NCBI GenBank assembly: GCA_030689845.1
Contig: JAUYHV010000004.1
Coordinates: forward strand, 1-24,331
Origin: Dehalococcoidia bacterium
Lineage (GTDB): Bacteria > Chloroflexota > Dehalococcoidia > JACQUA01
Length of the DNA: 24,331 bases
Direction of reading: 5' to 3'
Below, piece after piece: positions 7,031-14,839 of this stretch (position 1 is the first letter of the stretch; each line of letters opens with the position of its first letter). Made by a program: the position numbers and the translations under genes. The notes under the pieces were generated by a model. That model ran no database searches and had not been told where the DNA came from. It was given only the letters and a program-made list of their open reading frames with translations.

Positions 7031-8527
7031 ATGAACTCGCCACAAAGGAAAAATAATATTATACGCTTAAAGCCGATATTCAGGGAGCTTTCTGCAGACC
7101 TTGAAACACCGGTTTCTGTGTTTCTTAAGTTAAGAAATGAAAACCCTTGTTTCCTCCTTGAAAGCGTTGAAAGGGGGGAGCAATTAGGGCGTTATTCCTT
7201 TATAGGGATAAATCCATCAATGGTGATAAAAGCCTATGAGGGCAGTGCTGAGGTCATTACTAACAGTGAGGCCATTATTAAGAAACTTGGCCCACCCCGG
7301 CAGGGTCCTGATATTCTCCATCTGTTAAAGGAATTACTGGTTCAGTACCAAATCGTAGAAACACCGGAGCTCCCTCTTTTTTGTGGCGGTGCTGTAGGGT
7401 ACTTATCATATGATATGATAAGTTTTTTTGAAAAAGTCGGGCTCCCCTCAGAAGATGAAATGAAACTTCCGTTAGGAGTCTTTTTAATTACTGATTCGAT
7501 GGTTATATTTGATCACGTAACTCAAAAAATGAAAATAGTTTCCATAATGAATGATACTGGTTCATCAAATGACGAATTAGAGGCTCAAAATAAAATAGAT
7601 GAAATCGTTGAAATGTTGGAAAGGCCCATTGCTGCTGCTCATTTCAATGGTAAAGGGGGAAATATTTCAGAAAACGCCACTGAGATGACCTCCAATTTCT
7701 CACGGGATAAATATAAGGAAGCCGTTGAAAGGATAAAAGAATATATCCAGTCAGGAGATGCCTTTCAAGTAGTGCTTTCGCAACGGTTACAAAGTCGCAC
7801 CACAGCAGAGCCATTTTCTATATACAGGGCTTTACGTATGTTAAATCCTTCTCCATATATGTTTTTTCTTGATTTCCATGATTTTCAGCTTATCGGGTCG
7901 TCTCCTGAGATGCTCGTGAGATTGATTGACAGGCAGGCAGAGACGAGACCAATTGCAGGAACAAGACCCCGGGGAGCGAATCCCGGGGAGGATTCGGAAT
8001 TAATCTCTGATTTATTGTCAGACCCGAAGGAACGGGCAGAGCATACAATGCTGGTAGACCTGGGAAGAAATGACATAGGCAGGGTATGTAAATTCGGTAC
8101 CGTTAATGTACCGTTATACATGACAACAGAAAAATATTCCCATGTAATCCATATTGTCTCCTCAGTTACGGGAGAGTTGAAGGAAAATCACGACGCATTC
8201 AGTCTGATGCGGGCATGTTTTCCCGCCGGGACTGTCAGCGGCGCTCCAAAGGTAAGAGCTATGGAAATAATTGAGGAACTTGAAATGACACGCAGAGGAC
8301 CTTACGCTGGTGCTGTAGGGTATTTTGGATTTAACGGGAATATGGATACATGCATCACTATTCGTACTATTGTAATGAAAAAAGACCGGGTCTTTTTACA
8401 GGCCGGGGCGGGAATTGTTGCAGACTCGGACCCTGAAAAAGAGTACCAGGAAACGCTGAAAAAAATGGAAGTACTTAAGGAAGCAGTTCACATGGCTGAG
8501 ATAAAAAAAGTTGCGCAGGCAGGTTAA
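7031..8527 (+). CDS. trpE: Anthranilate synthase component I
   Basis: Converts chorismate and ammonia (from glutamine via TrpG) to anthranilate, the first step of tryptophan synthesis. ATG 7031 gives 498 residues, the usual TrpE length; upstream in-frame codons overlap the T-box terminator and are not coding. The feedback-inhibition element LLES is at 42-45. The chorismate-binding core has GSSPEMLVR, TRPIAGTRPRG, a DLGRNDIGRV segment, FPAGTVSGAPKVRAMEI and YAGAVGYFG. The nearest Shine-Dalgarno-like AGGAAG is 16 nt away, so initiation looks weak. First gene of the T-box-controlled operon; trpD follows after 4 nt. No trpG is in the operon and none is fused, so the amidotransferase must come from another locus. 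Confidence 0.95.
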   Translation: MNSPQRKNNIIRLKPIFRELSADLETPVSVFLKLRNENPCFLLESVERGEQLGRYSFIGINPSMVIKAYEGSAEVITNSEAIIKKLGPPRQGPDILHLLKELLVQYQIVETPELPLFCGGAVGYLSYDMISFFEKVGLPSEDEMKLPLGVFLITDSMVIFDHVTQKMKIVSIMNDTGSSNDELEAQNKIDEIVEMLERPIAAAHFNGKGGNISENATEMTSNFSRDKYKEAVERIKEYIQSGDAFQVVLSQRLQSRTTAEPFSIYRALRMLNPSPYMFFLDFHDFQLIGSSPEMLVRLIDRQAETRPIAGTRPRGANPGEDSELISDLLSDPKERAEHTMLVDLGRNDIGRVCKFGTVNVPLYMTTEKYSHVIHIVSSVTGELKENHDAFSLMRACFPAGTVSGAPKVRAMEIIEELEMTRRGPYAGAVGYFGFNGNMDTCITIRTIVMKKDRVFLQAGAGIVADSDPEKEYQETLKKMEVLKEAVHMAEIKKVAQAG

Positions 8528-8531
8528 TTGA

Positions 8532-9548
8532 ATGATTAAAGAAGCTATTGCAAAATTACTTGACAGAAAAGACCTGGACCGGCAAGAAACTGAAGCAGTT
8601 ATGAAAGACATAATGAGCGGCGATGCGACACCGAATCAGATTAGCGGTTTCCTCATCGCTCTCAGAATGAAAGGCGAGACCATCGATGAAATAGCCGGTT
8701 GTGCGGGGGTTATGAGAAATAATGCCCTGAGGGTGAAACCTGAGAGTAAGAGACTGGTTGATACATGTGGAACCGGCGGCGATGCCACTGGTACTTTCAA
8801 TATCTCAACACTGGTGGCTTTTGTAGCAGCCGGAGCAGGGCTTAAAGTGGCTAAACATGGAAACCGTTCAGTCTCAAGTCAATGCGGCAGCGCTGATTTG
8901 CTTGAAGCGCTCGGAGTTAAAATAGAATTATCTCCCGACTCTGTAGCCCGATGTATAGATGAGGTGGGAATCGGGTTTTTATTTGCCCCTGCCTTTCATC
9001 CGGCCATGAAATATGCTGCCGCCCCGAGGCGGGAACTCGGTGTCAGGACGATATTTAACATACTCGGCCCCCTGACAAACCCCGCTTTTACTTCAATTCA
9101 ACTAATCGGAGTTTTCGACAAAAAGCTCACGGCTCCCCTAGCACAGGTCTTGAACCTCCTTGGCAGCGAAAGTGCGATGGTGGTACACGGAGCTGACGGG
9201 ATGGACGAACTATCAACAACCGGAATGAATATAGTCACCCGGTTACAGGGGGGAACCGTGAGTACTTTTACCATTGAGGCAACGGAATACGGCCTTCCCA
9301 GGGCTAATTTAGAGGCGCTCAAAGGTGGAAACCCCCAGCAAAATATAAGAGAAGTCAGGGAACTCCTGGGCGGGAAAAAAGGGGCCAAACGGGATGTCAT
9401 TTTACTGAACGCTGCTGCTGTGCTCGTTGCTGAAGGCACTGCCAAGGATTTTAACGAAGGCATCAATATAGCAGCAAGCACCATCGATAACGGTAAAGCT
9501 GTAGATAAGCTGCAGAACTTAATAACATTCAGCCAGAAGTTGGATTAG
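8532..9548 (+). CDS. trpD: Anthranilate phosphoribosyltransferase
   Basis: Transfers the phosphoribosyl group of PRPP to anthranilate. It has 338 residues, the size of a stand-alone TrpD without the fused TrpG domain of enterobacteria. The PRPP/pyrophosphate loop DTCGTGGDATGTFNIST contains GTGGD at 80-84; KHGNRSVSSQCGSADLLEALG and the FAPAFHPAMKYAAAPRRELGVRT stretch complete the active site. ATG 8532 starts 4 nt after the trpE stop without a strong ribosome site, suggesting translational coupling. Confidence 0.96.
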   Translation: MIKEAIAKLLDRKDLDRQETEAVMKDIMSGDATPNQISGFLIALRMKGETIDEIAGCAGVMRNNALRVKPESKRLVDTCGTGGDATGTFNISTLVAFVAAGAGLKVAKHGNRSVSSQCGSADLLEALGVKIELSPDSVARCIDEVGIGFLFAPAFHPAMKYAAAPRRELGVRTIFNILGPLTNPAFTSIQLIGVFDKKLTAPLAQVLNLLGSESAMVVHGADGMDELSTTGMNIVTRLQGGTVSTFTIEATEYGLPRANLEALKGGNPQQNIREVRELLGGKKGAKRDVILLNAAAVLVAEGTAKDFNEGINIAASTIDNGKAVDKLQNLITFSQKLD

Positions 9549-9564
9549 GAACCGGTTTTCAACT

Positions 9565-10356
9565 GTGAATCAAATACATTTCTTAGACGAGATATTAGGG
9601 AGTGTCCGTTCGGATCTGAATATCAGAAAAAAACAAAAACCGTTGGATACCTTAATGGTACCTCCTGAAGGTGAATTTGCTTACCTTGATTTTACATCTC
9701 CATTTCGGGAATCCGATTTTGTTTTGATTGCTGAGATAAAAAGGGCTTCACCGAGTAAAGGGTGGCTTAATAAAGAAATGGACATTGTGGGGATGGCGCA
9801 GCGCTATGTCGCGGGGGGTGCGGGTGTAATATCTGTCTTGACCGAACCTGAGTTTTTTCACGGATCCCTGGATGACCTGGCGGCCGTAAAGCAAAATATA
9901 AGCCTCCCGGTGTTACGAAAAGACTTCATTATTGACCCGTACCAGGTTTACGAGTCCAGGTTCTTTGGGGCTGATGCCTTACTTTTAATAGCGAGTATCC
10001 TGGGAGAAAATGAGTTAAAAGAACTAATCGAATTAACGCACGCCTTAGGTATGTCAGCCCTGGTGGAAACGCACAATGAAAAAGAATTAGGAAAAGCTTT
10101 GAACGCCGGAGCCCTGGTTGTCGGTATCAACAACAGGAACCTGGCGGATTTCACTGTCGATCTAAAGACTACTTTGGAACTAAGCAGATATGTTCCTGCT
10201 GGTGTTATAGTTATCAGTGAAAGCGGAATCTCTTCACGAGAACAATCCGCAAGTTTATATGCCTGCGGTGTTAAAGGCATTCTGGTGGGGGAAGCGCTTG
10301 TGACAAGTGAGAAACCTGAGGAAATAATAAGGTGCCTGTTAGATTTAGCATCTTAG
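9565..10356 (+). CDS. trpC: Indole-3-glycerol phosphate synthase
   Basis: Cyclises carboxyphenylaminodeoxyribulose phosphate to indole-3-glycerol phosphate. The 263-residue protein is a monofunctional (beta/alpha)8 barrel. Catalytic landmarks are IAEIKRASPSKG (Glu57, Lys59), VLRKDFIIDPYQVYE (Lys119), LVETH (Glu168), GINNRNL (Asn189) and VISESGI near the C-terminus. The start is GTG 9565, 16 nt after trpD; the nearest AGGA is about 14 nt upstream, so initiation probably depends on coupling. TrpF is encoded by a separate following gene rather than fused as in E. coli. Confidence 0.95.
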   Translation: MNQIHFLDEILGSVRSDLNIRKKQKPLDTLMVPPEGEFAYLDFTSPFRESDFVLIAEIKRASPSKGWLNKEMDIVGMAQRYVAGGAGVISVLTEPEFFHGSLDDLAAVKQNISLPVLRKDFIIDPYQVYESRFFGADALLLIASILGENELKELIELTHALGMSALVETHNEKELGKALNAGALVVGINNRNLADFTVDLKTTLELSRYVPAGVIVISESGISSREQSASLYACGVKGILVGEALVTSEKPEEIIRCLLDLAS

Positions 10357-10404
10357 ATTTTTATTTTGTGTGTGGTTTACAGTTAAAATTAATTTGACAT
10401 ACTC

Positions 10405-10422
10405 CACCTGTCGTTACAGGTG
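10405..10422. repeat. Perfect hairpin at the 5' end of trpF
   Basis: CACCTGT (10405-10411) and ACAGGTG (10416-10422) are perfect 7-bp inverted repeats around a CGTT loop. The 3' arm contains the GTG that would be the first candidate trpF start. There is no T-tract, so it is not a terminator. It may be an mRNA structure that shapes trpF initiation, or an operator. Confidence 0.5.
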
Positions 10423-11070
10423 AATATTGGTAGGGCTTATTTTAAATTGATTGTAAAGATTTGCGGTATAACAAATATTCGGGATGCCAGGGTAGCTGTT
10501 GAATCCGGGGCCGATATGCTCGGTTTTATTTTTTCACCCAGTCCCCGCCAGGTAAACGCCGAACGGGTTAAGAAGATTATTTCCGACCTGCCGCCGGAGA
10601 TAGTCACGGTGGGCGTATTTGTTAATAGCGATAGGGATTTCGTTTTAAGTGCGATAAATGATTGTAAACTTGAAAAGCTTCAGTTTCATGGAAATGAGAG
10701 CCCTGAATACTGCCAGGAGTTTAGACAGGGGGTCATTAAGGCTTTTAGGGTTAAAGATAAAAGAGTCCTAAGTTACTTGCCGAAATACAGGGTTGAGGCT
10801 TACCTGCTGGATACCTATTTTCCCGGGCAAGCGGGTGGAACGGGACGAACCTTTAATTGGAGTATTGCGAAGGAAGCCCAAAAATATGGTAAGATTATCC
10901 TTTCCGGTGGGCTTACACCCGAGAACGTCGAAGAAGCGATTAAAGAGGCGAATCCCTATGCAGTGGATGTGTCATCCGGTGTCGAATCCAGGCCGGGGAT
11001 AAAAGATGCCGGGAAAATCGCTGCTTTTATACTGGCAGCAAAAAGTAACAGCAGTAAAACCTCAAGTTAA
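10420..11070 (+). CDS. trpF: Phosphoribosylanthranilate isomerase
   Basis: Isomerises N-phosphoribosylanthranilate to the carboxyphenylamino-deoxyribulose phosphate used by TrpC. A (beta/alpha)8 barrel of 216 residues (207 from the second start). The catalytic Cys15 sits in VKICGIT and Asp131 in LLDTYFPGQAGGTGRTFNW; FILAGGL-type and VDVSSGVESRPGIKD segments bind phosphate. Start choice is uncertain: GTG 10420 lies inside a hairpin arm with no ribosome site, whereas TTG 10447 gives M-I-V-K-I-C-G-I-T, the normal family N-terminus, and has GGTAGGG about 12 nt upstream. I favour 10447 biologically but list the longer frame. A 63-bp gap separates it from trpC. Confidence 0.93.
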   Translation: MNIGRAYFKLIVKICGITNIRDARVAVESGADMLGFIFSPSPRQVNAERVKKIISDLPPEIVTVGVFVNSDRDFVLSAINDCKLEKLQFHGNESPEYCQEFRQGVIKAFRVKDKRVLSYLPKYRVEAYLLDTYFPGQAGGTGRTFNWSIAKEAQKYGKIILSGGLTPENVEEAIKEANPYAVDVSSGVESRPGIKDAGKIAAFILAAKSNSSKTSS

Positions 11071-11097
11071 AATGCACTTGATGAAACGCCAATATTT

Positions 11098-12285
11098 ATG
11101 AAAATACCAGATGCTTTTGGACATTTTGGACAGTACGGAGGACAATTTGTCCCCGAAACGTTAATACCAGCGCTGTCGGAATTAAACATGGCCTATGCAG
11201 AGGCCTGTGCGGATAAGGACTTTTGGGTGGAATTGGAAGGATTATTACAAAATTACGCTGGTCGTCCTACCCCTTTATATCATGCCCGGAGACTATCTTC
11301 ACTGTCTGGTGCAGCAACTATTTTGTTGAAAAGGGAGGATCTTGCCCATACCGGTGCCCATAAAATAAATAACGCCTTAGGCCAGGCTCTTCTGGTAAAA
11401 AAAATGGGTAAAAAAAGGGTTGTCGCAGAAACAGGTGCCGGGCAGCATGGTGTAGCCGCGGCTACTGTTTGTGCCTTATTGAACCTGAAATGCGTTGTCT
11501 ATATGGGCGAAGAGGATATTAAACGGCAAGCACCAAATGTTTTTCGGATGAAACTTCTCGGCGCAGAAGTGAGGTCTGTTACCAGTGGAAGTAGAACGCT
11601 TAAAGAAGCCATCAGTGAAGCCATCAGGGATTGGATTACCAATGTCCATGATACTTACTATCTCATCGGGTCTGTAGTAGGTCCACACCCCTACCCCATG
11701 ATAGTGAGAGACTTCCAATCTATAATAGGCCGTGAAACCAGGGCACAAATAATGGCAACTTATAAAAAGTTGCCGGATTACATTGTTGCCTGTGTCGGAG
11801 GTGGAAGCAATGCCATCGGTATATTTTATCCTTTTTTGGACGATACTTCCGTTAAAATGATAGGGGTAGAAGCAGGAGGTGAAGGGCTGGATAAAGATAA
11901 GCACGCTGCTTCTCTTACCAAAGGGAAAGTGGGCGTTCTTCACGGTTCGAAATCCTACCTTCTCCAGGATTCAAACGGACAAATTATGGATACATCAAGT
12001 ATCTCCGCAGGCCTGGATTACCCTGGAGTAGGGCCTGAACATGCTTATTTGAAAGATACAGGGAGAGTTACCTATACAACGGCTACGGATAAACAGGCAT
12101 TGGAAGGGTTTATGCTTTTATCGAGGACCGAGGGTATAATCCCTGCCCTGGAGCCCGCTCATGCCATTTTTTATGCAACTGAATTTGCCAGGGATTTGCC
12201 TGGTGACAAGATTATTGTTGTTAACCTTTCAGGTCGCGGTGATAAAGATCTTGACACAGTTTATAAAATGGCAGGATTGGAATAA
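11098..12285 (+). CDS. trpB: Tryptophan synthase beta subunit (TrpB1)
   Basis: PLP enzyme that joins indole and L-serine to give tryptophan within the alpha2-beta2 complex. It has 395 residues. The PLP lysine is Lys89 in HTGAHKINN (Lys87 in E. coli). ETGAGQHGVA (substrate carboxylate binding), GGGSNAIG (PLP phosphate) and LSGRGDKD close to the C-terminus are all intact. The N-terminus FGHFGQYGGQFVPETL is canonical for TrpB1. The ATG at 11098 has no clear ribosome site. trpA starts at the last base of the stop codon (TAATG overlap), a typical coupling for subunits made in equal amounts. Confidence 0.97.
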   Translation: MKIPDAFGHFGQYGGQFVPETLIPALSELNMAYAEACADKDFWVELEGLLQNYAGRPTPLYHARRLSSLSGAATILLKREDLAHTGAHKINNALGQALLVKKMGKKRVVAETGAGQHGVAAATVCALLNLKCVVYMGEEDIKRQAPNVFRMKLLGAEVRSVTSGSRTLKEAISEAIRDWITNVHDTYYLIGSVVGPHPYPMIVRDFQSIIGRETRAQIMATYKKLPDYIVACVGGGSNAIGIFYPFLDDTSVKMIGVEAGGEGLDKDKHAASLTKGKVGVLHGSKSYLLQDSNGQIMDTSSISAGLDYPGVGPEHAYLKDTGRVTYTTATDKQALEGFMLLSRTEGIIPALEPAHAIFYATEFARDLPGDKIIVVNLSGRGDKDLDTVYKMAGLE

Positions 12286-13061
12286 TGAGCCGTCTGGAAA
12301 ACGTTTTCAAAGATAGAAACCACAAAGCCCTCATCGCTTTTTTAACTTCCGGTTATCCGAGTATTGAGGCTACCCTTGAGATAGTTCCGGTTCTTGTTGA
12401 GCATGGATGCGATATTATTGAATTAGGAATACCTTTTTCAGACCCCCTTGCGGACGGAGTAACATTGCAAAACGCCAGCTATTCTGCTCTAAAAGCCGGC
12501 ATAACTCCTGGGAAATGCATAAAAATAGCTGCAGATATACGAAAAAGGGTTGATACGCCGATAGTTTTTTTAACTTACTACAATCCGGTGTTGGCCATGG
12601 GTCTGCAAAAATTTTGTCGTGAGTCTGCGGCGGCGGGCGTAGACGGTTTATTAATACCCGACCTGCCTGTTAACGAAGCTGAGGAAATCGATGAAATAGC
12701 CGTTAAAGAAGGATTAGATATCGTTTATATGATTGCACCCAATTCGCCTGATTACCGTATTGAGATGATTGCCGATAAAACCAGGGGATTTATATATATG
12801 GTATCCCTTACAGGCGTAACCGGTGCAAGAGATTCACTACCGTCAGACCTGGAACAGTTCGTTGAAAGGGTAAAACTCAAGACAAACAAACCTTTGTGTG
12901 TTGGTTTCGGCATTTCCACTGAAAAACAGGCCACGCGGGTTGGAAGGGTTGCCGACGGTGTTATAATAGGTAGTCGCCTCGTTCAGCTATTGAATGAACC
13001 TGACAACCATGAACTTCTTACCTGGATTGATGGCATACGCAAAGGCCTGGATACCATTTAA
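12285..13061 (+). CDS. trpA: Tryptophan synthase alpha subunit
   Basis: Cleaves indole-3-glycerol phosphate to indole, which passes to TrpB, and glyceraldehyde-3-phosphate. A (beta/alpha)8 barrel of 258 residues. The catalytic acids are Glu46 in IIELGIPFSDP and Asp57 in LADGVTLQNA (Glu49 and Asp60 of E. coli). LTYYNPVLAMG, GLLIPDLPVNEAEE, MVSLTGVTGAR and GFGISTEKQ are family-typical loops. It overlaps trpB by one base and is followed after 70 bp by a second beta-subunit gene. Confidence 0.97.
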   Translation: MSRLENVFKDRNHKALIAFLTSGYPSIEATLEIVPVLVEHGCDIIELGIPFSDPLADGVTLQNASYSALKAGITPGKCIKIAADIRKRVDTPIVFLTYYNPVLAMGLQKFCRESAAAGVDGLLIPDLPVNEAEEIDEIAVKEGLDIVYMIAPNSPDYRIEMIADKTRGFIYMVSLTGVTGARDSLPSDLEQFVERVKLKTNKPLCVGFGISTEKQATRVGRVADGVIIGSRLVQLLNEPDNHELLTWIDGIRKGLDTI

Positions 13062-13131
13062 CTTATCACAATTTATTAACCGTATTCATATCAATAACAA
13101 TAAACTGAATACAAAATAATAAGGAGTACAG

Positions 13132-14490
13132 ATGGAAACCACGAAATATCTTCTGAGCGAAAAAGAGATGCCGACATCATGGTACAATATCCTCCCTGAT
13201 TTGCCTGTTCCCCTGCCGCCACCGCTTCATCCAGGTACCGGGCAACCCCTTGGACCTGCCGATCTGGCTCCCCTTTTCCCCATGGCTCTTATAATGCAGG
13301 AAGTCAGTTCCGAACCTTTTATTGAAATACCTGAAGAAGTTCAATCAATTTATCATTTATGGAGACCGAGTCCACTTTACAGGGCAAGGCGTCTGGAGAA
13401 AGCCCTGGATACTCCAGCAAAAATTTATTACAAATATGAAGGCGTTAGTCCGGCCGGCAGTCACAAACCGAATACGGCAGTCGCTCAGGCCTATTATAAC
13501 AAAAAAGAGGGAGTGAAAAGGCTGGCTACTGAAACCGGAGCTGGACAATGGGGCAGTGCTCTGGCCATGGCATGCATGTTTTTTGGTCTTGAGTGTAAGG
13601 TTTACATGGTTAAGGTAAGCTACAATCAAAAGCCTTACCGGCGGATATTAATGGAAACCTGGGGTGCAAAAGTAGTCCCGAGCCCAAGTACTGACACAAA
13701 TGCAGGCAAGACTATTCTGAACCAGGATCCGGATTCTCCCGGTAGCCTTGGGATAGCTATCAGCGAGGCGGTTGAAGATGCCGCCGGCCGTGAAGATACC
13801 AAGTATTCTCTTGGTAGCGTGTTGAACCACGTTTTGCTGCACCAGACGGTTATTGGTCTTGAAACAAAAAAGCAAATGGAGATGGCTGGAGACTATCCTG
13901 ATATTGTCGTGGGTTGTATAGGCGGTGGAAGTAATTTTGCCGGTCTGTTTTTACCTTATGCTGGAGACAAGATCAAACAGGGAAAAAAGATCAGGATTAT
14001 TGCAGTGGAACCTGAGGCCTGTCCTACGGTTACCAAGGGACCATATTGCTATGATTTTGGAGACACGGTTGGTTTGACACCTTTATTGAAAATGCATACC
14101 CTGGGTCACACCTTTGTCCCGCCCAGCATACACGCAGGTGGTTTACGCTACCATGGCATGGCACCAATTGTCAGCCACCTGGGCAACCTGGGCATCATTG
14201 AAGCCGTAGCCGTTCACCAAAATGCGGCTTTCAAAGCAGGGATTCAATTTGCCAGAAACGAAGGCATCATTGCTGCTCCCGAACCCACTCACGCAATAAA
14301 AGTCGTGATAGACGAAGCTGTTCGGTGCAAAAATGAAGGAGTGTCCCGGACAATCCTTTTTAACCTGAGCGGGCACGGTCATTTCGATCTCACGTCATAT
14401 GATGATTATTTGACTGGAAAGCTCGAAGATTATGAATATCCCGAAGCTCTGGTTAAGAAGGCCCTGGCCGATTTACCGAAAGTAGCCTGA
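13132..14490 (+). CDS. Tryptophan synthase beta-like protein, TrpB2 type
   Basis: A second, distant TrpB paralogue (452 residues, longer than TrpB1's 395). TrpB2 proteins are PLP enzymes that condense indole with L-serine, or in Sulfolobus with O-phosphoserine, without binding TrpA in the classical way. The PLP lysine is Lys112 in AGSHKPNTA; ETGAGQWGSALA, GCIGGGSNFAGLFLP and LSGHGHFDL are the TrpB2-variant active-site motifs. The long Pro-rich N-terminus (PLPPPLHPGTGQPLGPADL) and the MHTLGH..PPSIHAGGLRYHG segment are hallmarks of the type. It has a strong AAGGAG ribosome site 7 nt before ATG 13132, unlike the preceding trp genes. Last gene of the trp cluster; probably cotranscribed, possibly salvaging escaped indole. 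Confidence 0.93.
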   Translation: METTKYLLSEKEMPTSWYNILPDLPVPLPPPLHPGTGQPLGPADLAPLFPMALIMQEVSSEPFIEIPEEVQSIYHLWRPSPLYRARRLEKALDTPAKIYYKYEGVSPAGSHKPNTAVAQAYYNKKEGVKRLATETGAGQWGSALAMACMFFGLECKVYMVKVSYNQKPYRRILMETWGAKVVPSPSTDTNAGKTILNQDPDSPGSLGIAISEAVEDAAGREDTKYSLGSVLNHVLLHQTVIGLETKKQMEMAGDYPDIVVGCIGGGSNFAGLFLPYAGDKIKQGKKIRIIAVEPEACPTVTKGPYCYDFGDTVGLTPLLKMHTLGHTFVPPSIHAGGLRYHGMAPIVSHLGNLGIIEAVAVHQNAAFKAGIQFARNEGIIAAPEPTHAIKVVIDEAVRCKNEGVSRTILFNLSGHGHFDLTSYDDYLTGKLEDYEYPEALVKKALADLPKVA

Positions 14491-14839
14491 GTAATAGGGT
14501 AATGTTATAATCAAACTGGGCAAATATATTATTATTAAATAACGAAGGCTGAATACGGTTCTCGGTACGTCTTAAACATTTTGCAACCACATAACTCAAC
14601 ATTTTCCGAGGTTCGAGTATTCCGAGGCGTTTAATATAAAAGCCGACTTATTATTACCGACTGAATATTGCTTCAAAGTTTTGAAATAATGTGCGCGTGC
14701 TGAAAATTATCCGGCTTTTTATGGTTCCGCACTTCCAGAGTTATTATCGTTGCCAACCGACAAAATGATTGTTCCAAATATCATAAACGCCTGACAACTA
14801 AGCAGTTACCTAAACCGTATAACGGAAAGGAGACATTCT
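14491..14839. other. Intergenic region between trpB2 and the thiolase gene
   Basis: 349 bp without a credible coding frame. It contains TTCCGAGG twice (14604-14611 and 14620-14627) with a degenerate middle TTCGAG, giving an 8-bp periodicity. It also has a long-loop inverted repeat (AAAAGCCG at 14638-14645, CGGCTTTT at 14712-14719), a GATTGTTC copy at 14767, and an isolated TATAAT near 14508 without a convincing -35. No clear trp-operon terminator and no convincing thiolase promoter could be fixed. The AAAGGAG ribosome site of the thiolase lies at its end. Confidence 0.5.

Noticed and set aside
10394..10430. Internal promoter before trpF starting with TTGACA at 10394-10399
   Set aside because: No -10-like hexamer lies 16-18 bp downstream; the spacing to GAATAT is 23 bp.
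11476..11943. 155-residue minus-strand open frame inside trpB
   Set aside because: Antisense shadow of a highly conserved coding sequence, with no ribosome site and no recognisable domain.
13082..13112. Inverted repeat GTATTCA/TGAATAC between trpA and trpB2 as a terminator
   Set aside because: AT-rich 7-bp stem with a 17-nt loop and no T-tract; at most a weak structure or operator.
14638..14719. Terminator of the trp operon formed by AAAAGCCG and CGGCTTTT
   Set aside because: The loop is about 66 nt and the stem only 8 bp, so it is unlikely to act as an intrinsic terminator.
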